Shown here piece by piece: positions 1 through 6,010 of a stretch of DNA of 8,556 nucleotides; the first letter of the stretch is position 1, and each line of letters opens with the position of its first letter. This DNA comes from Bacteroidota bacterium (GTDB lineage Bacteria > Bacteroidota > Bacteroidia > J057): contig RDXT01000581.1 of NCBI GenBank assembly GCA_004292985.1, forward strand, positions 1-8,556, given 5' to 3'. The translations under genes were made by a program, and so were the position numbers. The notes beneath the pieces are model-generated. The model was given only the letters and a program-made list of their open reading frames with translations. It did not search any database and was not told the origin of the DNA.

Positions 1-1
1 C

Positions 2-3000
2 TTCGCTCCGGCAAGCCGTCTGGGAGGAGGCGAAACAGCCTGGGTGACATCCGACCCCGACAAAGTCAGAAGTAACCCTACAACCCTGACTCTTTCTTCA
101 CCCAATCCGGTAACAGATGGACTTGAGAAAACCGTAAGCTGGGATATTCAGGTAAAAAATACGGCGACGAATGCTGATGCGGCCTATGCCTGGGTGCATT
201 TTCAGATGCCCAGCGGCGAAGTAGATCTGCTGCATGTCATAGATGTTGCAGCCAACGACACCCTCGATATCAGTGGCGACATATTCCGCCTGGGGAGCAT
301 CCTGCGCAATACGAGCCGCAACGTGAGGGTTGTTGCCCGCTATCATGCCTGCCAGCCCGACTTTTTGCTGGCCTTCAGCGGCTACCAGTGTACGGGGTAT
401 CCGGCGACATTTGCGGATTTTACCTGCCAGTACACCAGCCTGGGGCTTTTTGTCGAGCCGAAAGAGGGAGAAATGCAGGCCCTGCTCGATGGGGTCACGA
501 TGCAGGGGGCCTGCGCAAATCCGGTGCAACTGACAGCCGAAATATCGAGTGTGCAGTTTGCTGTGGTGGACAGTATTGTGGTAAAAGTGCGTCCGGTGGG
601 GGCAAATGGTGCCAGTCTGGCCTATGTTGCAGGCAGCACTTCCCTTCGCTACCCGATGAGCGGGGCATTTGTCCCCAAAGCAAATCCGCAGATTCAGAAT
701 GGCGTACTCACCTTTACCCTTTCCGCACTCGATGCAGGACTGGCCTCGCGGGGTCTGCCGGGCGTAACGGACCTGACCCGGAATACCCTCCAGCTCCGCT
801 GGGATATGAATACCCTCGGCAACTATGTGCCCGGCGACTATGTGGAGGTAAGTATCTCGGCCCAGGCGCCCTGTGGACAGGAACTGCCTTCGATTGTCCT
901 CAATTATGACCCCAGCGTACGCTTTTCACGCAGCACTACCTCCGGCCTGGGCAATGACAATGGCAACAACTGGAGCGTATCCTGGGTGGATTACAACAAT
1001 GACGGCTTCGAAGATGTATTTGTGCCCGATTATGACCCCAATGCGAATAACCTGCTCTACCGCAACAACGGAAACAACACATTTACCCGCATCACAACCG
1101 GACCGCTGGTAACTGACCGCGCAAGCTCTATTGCCAGCGTATGGGGCGATATTGATAATGACGGAGACGAAGACGCCTTTCTGGCAAACAATATAGGTGC
1201 GCCCAACCGCCTGTATATCAACGACGGAAGTGGCTCCTTTACCCGGAATGAAACCGATACCGTTGCCAAATATGCGGGCTATTCGCACAGCGCTTCCTTC
1301 GCCGACTATGACAACGATGGCTGGCTCGATCTGTTTGTAGGCGACTATATGCCGACCAAATTTAACCTGCTGTACCACAACAACGGCGATGGTTCATTCA
1401 GCGAAGTGCGCATCACGCCCATTTCTGATCTGGCAGCCTACACCATCGGAAACTCGTGGGCAGACTACGACAATGACGGCGATGCAGATCTTTTTGTAAC
1501 AAATGACCGGCTGGAGCGCAACCGCCTCTACCGAAACGAAGGCAATGCGCGTTTTACCGAAATCTTCGAGGGACCGGTAGTTAATGACAGGGCCTCCTCC
1601 GTAGGATCGAGCTGGGGCGACTACGACAATGACGGCGACCTCGACCTTTTTGTCGCCAACAGCAATGGTCAGGGCAACTTTTTGTACGATAACAATGGCG
1701 ATGGTTCATTTACCCCGGTAAATGCAGGCCCGCTGGTCACAGACACCTACCACTCCCACGGTTCTGCCTGGGCCGATGTGGACAATGACGGCGATCTGGA
1801 TATCTTTGTAACCAATGACCAGTCGGAGCCTAACCGCCTCTATCTCAATGGAGGAGACAAAACATTTTCAGTTACCGAAAGCCCGCTGAACCGGGATTCG
1901 GACAACTCGTTCGGTACTGCCTTTGCCGACCCCGACAATGACGGCGACCTCGATGTATATGTGGCCAACCACAGCGGAGAAGCGGATGCCTTTTATGTAA
2001 ATGGCAGCGGCAGTTGTAAAAGCTGGGCCTGCTTCCGGCTTACGGGCACCCGCTCCAACCGCTCGGCTATCGGGGCGAAAGTGCGGGTAAAATCAACGAT
2101 CTACGGACGCTCTGTATGGCAGATGCGCGAAATCAGCTCCCAGAGCGGCGGTGGCGCAGGCGGCCAGAGTACCCGCAGGGCGATGTTTGGCCTCGGCGAT
2201 GCCAGCAGCATTGACTCGGTGATCGTCGAGTGGCCATCGGGCATGAAGCAATACCTGACTTCGCAAACCGTTTCCACCTGTTTTGACCTCACAGAGCCTG
2301 CCGGAAACCGGGTCTGCGGAAGGGTGTATTACGACAAAAACCTCAATTGCGTGCAGGATGCCGACGAAGCGGGTGTGCCCGAAACGATCCTTCGTGTGAT
2401 GCCCGGCTCCCGCTACATCAGCACCAACAGCCTCGGCGACTATCAGGCCTACCTCGAAGACGGGACTTATACCCTTACGGTGGTCAGCCGGAGCGGCTGG
2501 TCGGTGTCCTGCCCCGGAGCGCCTGCTTCTTACACCGTGACACTGGCCGGAAGTACCGCCTGTGGCAGAGATTTCGCCCTCACGCCTGCCTGCAACCTGC
2601 CCGATATGCACCTGCTGATGGCTACTACGGCCCTGCGCCAGGGCTATCGCAATACGTTTTCCGTTACCACCGAAAACCTCGGCGCGGGCGAAGCGCAGAA
2701 CCTGATGCTGGCCCTCGATTTTGACAGCCGCATTTCCCTGCTTGAGGCTACTACGACATGGGACAGCGTGGCCGTGAAGGGCGCCCGCACGGTATATTAC
2801 TGGAAAATGAGCGAAGTGCCTCCGTTTGGCCGCCAGACCCTCCGGATTACAGATTCTGTTTCGGTTGCGGCGCCTATCGGCGAGGAGGTGCTGCTGCGCG
2901 GATACTTCACGGGCCTTTTGGCGGACTGCAACAATGCCAATGATACGACCGAAGTAGCCGAGCGCATTGTGGGGGCGGTGGACCCGAACGACAAACTGGT

Positions 3001-3679
3001 ATTTCCGGAGGGACTGGGTACCGAAGGGTATATTTTCAGCAGCGACACGCTTACCTACCGCATCCGCTTTCAGAATGTGGGCACCACTTTTGCCTCGCGC
3101 GTGCTGGTGACCGATACCCTGTCTCCGGACCTCGATATCAGCACCTTAGAACTGGGCCAGACCAGCCACGACTGCGAGATTTCGGTGTCGGAAGACGGTG
3201 TGATTTCGTGGACATTTTACCACATCAACCTGCCCGACAGCCTGACCAATGAGCTTGCCAGCCACGGTTTTGTGCAGTTCCGCATCGCTCCCCTGCCAGG
3301 CCTGGCGCATGGCACTCCGCTGGAAAATACTGCCTATATCCAGTTCGACTATGGTGCAGGTCTGCTGACCAATACCGTACGCAATACCTTTGCCCGCGCA
3401 GAGCTGATGGACAAAGAGGAACCCCGCCTGTATCTGTACCCTAACCCGATGTCGGACCTGGTGCGTGTGCAGGTACTGCTGCCGGAGACAGATCGCCGCG
3501 AAATTTACCTCCGCCGCATAGACATCCTCCATGCCGACGGGCGTATTGCAGCCACATTTGACAATCTGAATGAGCTTAGCCCCCGGATTGCCAGAGGAGA
3601 TCTTGCCGCCGGCCTCTACGTGGTCAGGGCCTATGACACCGATGGATTTGAATATCAGGCCAAACTTTCCATTTACTAA
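2..3679 (+). CDS. T9SS-secreted FG-GAP/VCBS propeller protein with ASPIC/UnbV domain, 5'-truncated by window
   Basis: Large surface or secreted protein; 1225 codons are visible. The frame is open from nt 2 and reads as plausible protein before the first possible start (GTG at 44), so the true start and signal peptide lie outside the window. Numbering from nt 2: residues about 15-325 form beta-rich, Cys-containing sandwich domains of unknown role. Residues about 325-680 hold seven FG-GAP/VCBS repeats with DxDNDGxxD calcium-type loops starting near 330, 383, 435, 488, 540, 592 and 643, which predicts a seven-bladed propeller. Residues about 681-765 match ASPIC/UnbV (IGAKVRV, GLGDASSIDSVIVEWPSG). 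About 769-860 resemble an SdrD-B or carboxypeptidase-regulatory fold (GRVYYDKNLNCVQDADE). About 990-1133 match the repeat domain common in T9SS cargo (VDPNDK, YRIRFQNVG, VTDTL). Residues 1142-1225 are a type A sorting domain (LYLYPNPMSD, GLYVVRAY). Export by T9SS is well supported; the ligand or adhesive role is unknown. It ends 3 nt before the next gene. Confidence -1.
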   Translation, partial: FAPASRLGGGETAWVTSDPDKVRSNPTTLTLSSPNPVTDGLEKTVSWDIQVKNTATNADAAYAWVHFQMPSGEVDLLHVIDVAANDTLDISGDIFRLGSILRNTSRNVRVVARYHACQPDFLLAFSGYQCTGYPATFADFTCQYTSLGLFVEPKEGEMQALLDGVTMQGACANPVQLTAEISSVQFAVVDSIVVKVRPVGANGASLAYVAGSTSLRYPMSGAFVPKANPQIQNGVLTFTLSALDAGLASRGLPGVTDLTRNTLQLRWDMNTLGNYVPGDYVEVSISAQAPCGQELPSIVLNYDPSVRFSRSTTSGLGNDNGNNWSVSWVDYNNDGFEDVFVPDYDPNANNLLYRNNGNNTFTRITTGPLVTDRASSIASVWGDIDNDGDEDAFLANNIGAPNRLYINDGSGSFTRNETDTVAKYAGYSHSASFADYDNDGWLDLFVGDYMPTKFNLLYHNNGDGSFSEVRITPISDLAAYTIGNSWADYDNDGDADLFVTNDRLERNRLYRNEGNARFTEIFEGPVVNDRASSVGSSWGDYDNDGDLDLFVANSNGQGNFLYDNNGDGSFTPVNAGPLVTDTYHSHGSAWADVDNDGDLDIFVTNDQSEPNRLYLNGGDKTFSVTESPLNRDSDNSFGTAFADPDNDGDLDVYVANHSGEADAFYVNGSGSCKSWACFRLTGTRSNRSAIGAKVRVKSTIYGRSVWQMREISSQSGGGAGGQSTRRAMFGLGDASSIDSVIVEWPSGMKQYLTSQTVSTCFDLTEPAGNRVCGRVYYDKNLNCVQDADEAGVPETILRVMPGSRYISTNSLGDYQAYLEDGTYTLTVVSRSGWSVSCPGAPASYTVTLAGSTACGRDFALTPACNLPDMHLLMATTALRQGYRNTFSVTTENLGAGEAQNLMLALDFDSRISLLEATTTWDSVAVKGARTVYYWKMSEVPPFGRQTLRITDSVSVAAPIGEEVLLRGYFTGLLADCNNANDTTEVAERIVGAVDPNDKLVFPEGLGTEGYIFSSDTLTYRIRFQNVGTTFASRVLVTDTLSPDLDISTLELGQTSHDCEISVSEDGVISWTFYHINLPDSLTNELASHGFVQFRIAPLPGLAHGTPLENTAYIQFDYGAGLLTNTVRNTFARAELMDKEEPRLYLYPNPMSDLVRVQVLLPETDRREIYLRRIDILHADGRIAATFDNLNELSPRIARGDLAAGLYVVRAYDTDGFEYQAKLSIY
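989..1990 (+). repeat. Seven tandem FG-GAP/VCBS repeat units, about 153-159 nt each
   Basis: The conserved Asp-rich loops begin at nt 989, 1148, 1304, 1463, 1619, 1775 and 1928, giving periods of 159, 156, 159, 156, 156 and 153 nt. Part of the repetition survives in the DNA: the 14-mer gacaatgacggcga occurs at 1469, 1625, 1781 and 1934, so the last four units look the most recently duplicated or homogenised. At protein level each unit is DxDNDGxxDxFV followed by about 10 residues, then NxLYxNxG, then a variable tail. This matches the integrin-type propeller blade, with Ca2+ bound in the Asp loop by family knowledge. Confidence -1.
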
Positions 3680-3682
3680 CCA

Positions 3683-4813
3683 ATGATACCTCCTCACTTA
3701 CTCGAAATCGCCCCCCTGGTTCTTGCCCTTTTGTGCAGCTTCGGAATCACCTTTTTCGCCATTCCTTCGGTGATCGAGGTGGCCCATAAAAAGCGCTTGT
3801 TTGATTTGCCGGATGAGCGGAAGCAGCATGCGCAGGCCATTCCCCGGCTGGGAGGTGTGGGCATGTATGTGGGTATGATGGTCTCGCTGTGCTTTTTTGT
3901 TTCGCGCGAAGGTTTCGGCAGTGTCTCCTACCTGCTGGCTGCATATATGATCCTGTTTTTTGTGGCGCTGAAGGATGACCTGATCACGGTCTCCACCCCC
4001 GTGAAGCTGCTGTTTCAGATTTTGGTAGCGGGGATATTGATTTTCAATGGATTACGCATCACCAGCCTGCACTATTTGCTGGGCATCGGCGAACTGAGTA
4101 TGCCCGTCAGTGTATTGCTTACCCTGGTGCTGATTGTGGGGATCGTGAATGCATTTAACCTGATAGATGGGGTAGATGGCCTTGCAGGTGGGCTTGGAGG
4201 TATCAACAGCCTGACCCTGGGCGCTTTGCTGTTTGTGTATGGCGACCGGGACTTTGCGATCGTGGCGTTTATCCTGGGGGGATGTCTTCTGGCGTTTTTG
4301 CGCTATAATTTTGCCCAGTATCCCAATAAAATTTTCATGGGGGACTCAGGTTCGCTGTTGGTGGGGCTTACGCTGGCAATTCTGGCGGTCCGCTTCATCG
4401 AAACCCCGCCTCCGCCTTCGATTCACGTCGCTTTCGCTTCGCCGGTGCTGGTGGTGCTGGGGATTATGATTATCCCGATTTTTGATGTGCTGCGGGTCAT
4501 GCTGATCCGGATTTCACAGCGCCGCTCGCCCTTCAGCCCGGACCGAAACCACATCCACCATGCCCTGCTGCGCTCGGGATTCAGCCACCGGGGCACGAGC
4601 CTGCTGCTCTACGCAGTGAATCTGCTCTTTGTCTGCATGGTTGTCGTTTTTCGCGACACCCATTACCTCGGACTTTCGATGGGCCTGCTGGCCGTTGCGG
4701 CGTTCAGCACCCAGGCCGTAGTGCTTTTCCGCTATTTCCGTCAGGAAAAACAGATCAGCCAGCTCGAAATTCAACTTGGCAGCCTTCAGAAAGAAAATCG
4801 TTTCCTTATATAA
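3683..4813 (+). CDS. MraY/WecA-family polyprenyl-phosphate N-acetylhexosamine-1-phosphate transferase
   Basis: 376-residue multi-pass membrane enzyme of glycosyltransferase family 4. By family knowledge it transfers a UDP-activated HexNAc-1-phosphate (often GlcNAc) to undecaprenyl phosphate on the cytoplasmic face, the first step of O-antigen, capsule or teichoic-type glycan synthesis. Seen motifs: RLFDLPDERKQHAQAIPRLGG near 38-58, the Mg-binding Asp pair KDDL at 97-100, NLIDGVDGLAGG at 159-170 (catalytic Asp region), FMGDSGS at 218-224, FDVLRV at 267-272 and HIHH at 290-293. The last motif favours WecA/TagO/RgpG over MraY. About ten hydrophobic segments are visible. The tail after residue 350 is charged and heptad-like (EKQISQLEIQLGSLQKEN), a possible coiled coil. 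ATG at 3683 follows the upstream stop by 3 nt, so translation is probably coupled. The sugar specificity is inferred, so no symbol is given. Confidence -1.
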   Translation: MIPPHLLEIAPLVLALLCSFGITFFAIPSVIEVAHKKRLFDLPDERKQHAQAIPRLGGVGMYVGMMVSLCFFVSREGFGSVSYLLAAYMILFFVALKDDLITVSTPVKLLFQILVAGILIFNGLRITSLHYLLGIGELSMPVSVLLTLVLIVGIVNAFNLIDGVDGLAGGLGGINSLTLGALLFVYGDRDFAIVAFILGGCLLAFLRYNFAQYPNKIFMGDSGSLLVGLTLAILAVRFIETPPPPSIHVAFASPVLVVLGIMIIPIFDVLRVMLIRISQRRSPFSPDRNHIHHALLRSGFSHRGTSLLLYAVNLLFVCMVVVFRDTHYLGLSMGLLAVAAFSTQAVVLFRYFRQEKQISQLEIQLGSLQKENRFLI

Positions 4814-4826
4814 CAAACCTTCTCGT

Positions 4827-5333
4827 ATGACATCGGAAAAAGTATATCGCGCCTTTATTGTGGACGATGAGCCTGCAGTGCGCCACACTGTGCGGCATGC
4901 CCTCAGAGAGCGCCCTGATATCGAACTCTCTGAGTTTGCCTCAGGGGAAGAATGCCTGAAAAGCCTCGGCACAGCTCCTGATATGATTATTCTGGATTAT
5001 CAGCTGGATCCTGAGGGACTGAATGGCATGGATACCCTCCTCAGAATTCAGGCGACCCATCCGGAGATTCCGGTTGTGTTTTTGTCGGGCCAGGAAAAAA
5101 TAGGCGTAGCGGTAGAGGCCCTGAAAAAAGGGGCGGTGGACTATGTAGTCAAAAATGCCCTTTGCGGGGTTCATGTGCGCAATTCGCTGGACAAAGTGCT
5201 GGAGTCCCGGCGCCTGAAAAACGAATTGTCAGAAGTGAAAAAGGCCCATGCACGCGACCGTAAGCGGCTCGCAGCGATGGGCCTTGCCGTTGCAGCGACG
5301 CTAACGGCTTTTATCTGGATGCTCAGCAATTAA
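4827..5333 (+). CDS. Single-domain response regulator with C-terminal membrane anchor
   Basis: 168 residues. Residues 6-125 form a receiver domain with all phosphorylation residues present: acidic pair D13-D14, phospho-acceptor D57 (ILDYQL), S87 (LSG), the switch aromatic Y106 and K109 (DYVVKN). The beta3-alpha3 loop after D57 is slightly long (DPEGLNG), as in other Bacteroidota single-domain receivers. There is no DNA-binding or enzymatic output domain. Instead, residues 121-147 are strongly charged and helical, possibly a coiled coil, and residues 148-166 are a hydrophobic segment (LAAMGLAVAATLTAFIWML) that predicts a tail anchor with the receiver in the cytoplasm. ATG at 4827 was chosen, 13 nt after the transferase stop; a TTG at 4776 in the same frame would overlap that gene and adds residues unlike a receiver N-terminus. 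Probably the last gene of the operon. No histidine kinase is in the window. Confidence -1.
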   Translation: MTSEKVYRAFIVDDEPAVRHTVRHALRERPDIELSEFASGEECLKSLGTAPDMIILDYQLDPEGLNGMDTLLRIQATHPEIPVVFLSGQEKIGVAVEALKKGAVDYVVKNALCGVHVRNSLDKVLESRRLKNELSEVKKAHARDRKRLAAMGLAVAATLTAFIWMLSN

Positions 5334-5794
5334 AAGTCGAGCAGCTCGATATCGAATACCAGTACGGAGTTCGCAGGGATACCTGTGCGCGACTGTGTGC
5401 CGTAGGCGAGTGCCGAAGGGATCACCAGCTTGCCTTTGCCGCCTTTTTTGTACAGCTTCAGTCCTTCCTGCCAGCCGGAAATCAGTTGGTTGAGGGGCAG
5501 TGATGCCGGAAATCCGCCTGAACTGTCGAAGATGGTGCCATCGAGCAGATAGCCGGTGTAGATGATTTCGAGGGTGGAGGAAGAGGTGGGGAATTCGGTG
5601 CCCGTGCCTAAGCTTTCGATGACCACATAGAGGCCGGAGGCGGTAAAGCTGCCCGTGAGGCCCTCAGCGGCAACGTACTCTTCAATTTTTGCCTTGTCAA
5701 TTTCTGCCTGTTTTGCAGGAGTAACATTTTCTCCGCAGGAAGACGAGAGGATAAGGAAAGATGCCATCAGGCAAAAGATGAACCAGGATTTCAT
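5330..5794 (-). CDS. FKBP-type peptidyl-prolyl cis-trans isomerase, lipoprotein
   Basis: 154 residues. The N-terminus is a lipoprotein signal (MKSWF, hydrophobic core, then LSSSC with lipidated C20; Ser rather than Leu at -3 is common in this phylum). Residues 28-46 form a charged helix typical of Bacteroidota FKBP lipoproteins. The FKBP domain runs from about 50 to 154. Residues matching the FKBP12 active site are all visible: Y79 (IIYTGYL), F89-D90 (GTIFDSS), I105 and W108 (LISGWQEGL), Y131 (ALAYGTQ) and F147 (LVFDIELLDF). It should therefore be an active prolyl isomerase or chaperone tethered to the inner or outer membrane on the periplasmic side; no clear surface-export signal follows C20. 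It lies 57 nt downstream of the microprotein ORF on the same strand, with no clear promoter of its own, so co-transcription is likely. Its stop overlaps the stop of the converging response regulator. Confidence -1.
   Translation of the reverse strand: MKSWFIFCLMASFLILSSSCGENVTPAKQAEIDKAKIEEYVAAEGLTGSFTASGLYVVIESLGTGTEFPTSSSTLEIIYTGYLLDGTIFDSSGGFPASLPLNQLISGWQEGLKLYKKGGKGKLVIPSALAYGTQSRTGIPANSVLVFDIELLDF
5332..5349 (-). terminator. Possible short intrinsic terminator embedded in the end of the FKBP gene
   Basis: Read on the minus strand, TCGAG-CTG-CTCGA (5349-5337) forms a 5 bp stem with a 3 nt loop and is followed by C and then TTTT running into the stop codon TAA. The hairpin lies inside the last codons of the FKBP gene. 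The U-tract is short and the stem weak, so this is tentative. There is no other terminator room between the two converging genes. Confidence -1.
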
Positions 5795-5798
5795 AAGA

Positions 5799-5818
5799 TA
5801 ATATGTGAGGTAATATGT
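5799..5818. repeat. 8-bp direct repeat with 12-bp period just upstream of the FKBP start
   Basis: TAATATGT occurs at 5799-5806 and again at 5811-5818, separated by GAGG. The near copy ends 5 nt upstream of the FKBP ATG (5794, minus strand). The spacing is close to one helical turn, so a protein-binding site or a leader element is possible, but AT-rich chance repetition is also possible. Confidence -1.
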
Positions 5819-5851
5819 TGCTAACGGTGAAAAGCCTCCAATCGCTGCCCC

Positions 5852-5971
5852 CTATCTGAGCAACATGAATGCAGCGAAGACCAGAATCAGGAAAAACATT
5901 ACCAGGTATAACAGCAGATCATTGCTGATATAATCTTTATATTGCCTGTAGAACTGGATGAGCTTTTTCAT
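5852..5971 (-). CDS. 39-residue putative single-pass membrane microprotein
   Basis: Not recognised. ATG at 5971 opens a 39-codon frame ending in TAG at 5854-5852. The N-terminal half is basic and amphipathic (MKKLIQFYRQYKDYISN) and the C-terminal half is one strong hydrophobic helix (LLLYLVMFFLILVFAAFMLL) with a final Arg. This layout is typical of bacterial membrane microproteins. The same frame stays open further upstream to 6295, but that extension lies antisense to the GGT gene, has low-complexity shadow composition, and precedes the promoter box at 5976-5983, so the short form is preferred. It lies divergent to the GGT gene (31 bp between start codons) and 57 nt upstream of the FKBP gene, with which it may form an operon. 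No function is proposed. Confidence -1.
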   Translation of the reverse strand: MKKLIQFYRQYKDYISNDLLLYLVMFFLILVFAAFMLLR

Positions 5972-5975
5972 GAGG

Positions 5976-6010
5976 CAAAAATAATGATAAACCCTGGCAG
6001 ATATGCAAAA
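5976..6010 (-). promoter_or_regulatory. Putative Bacteroidota sigma-ABfr-type promoter of the microprotein/FKBP pair
   Basis: On the minus strand TATTTTTG (5983-5976) matches the -7 consensus TAnnTTTG exactly. A TTTG at 6009-6006 lies 22 nt upstream, slightly farther than the usual -33 spacing. The expected transcription start would fall at or within a few bases of the microprotein ATG at 5971, implying a leaderless or near-leaderless mRNA. The -33 element overlaps the start codon region of the divergent GGT gene. Confidence -1.

Noticed and set aside
44..46. GTG as the start of the large propeller protein
   Set aside because: The frame is open and protein-like back to nt 2, no ribosome site or signal peptide follows, and T9SS cargo needs a signal peptide, so the true start is upstream of the window.
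388..909. 173-residue alternative-frame ORF inside the large gene
   Set aside because: It is out of frame with the strongly patterned protein, is rich in Arg, Cys and Gly as expected for a GC-rich shadow, and has no domain.
3146..3697. 183-residue open frame antisense to the end of the propeller gene
   Set aside because: It is antisense to the conserved repeat and sorting domains, shows no domain or start signal, and is explained by the codon bias of the real gene.
4776..4826. TTG start for the response regulator
   Set aside because: It overlaps the transferase end, and the added residues are just the transferase tail read in another frame; receiver domains normally start near the ATG at 4827.
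5930..5935. TATAAT as a promoter for the GGT gene
   Set aside because: It matches the proteobacterial -10 box, which primary Bacteroidota sigma factors do not use, and no suitable -33 TTTG or -7 TAnnTTTG accompanies it.
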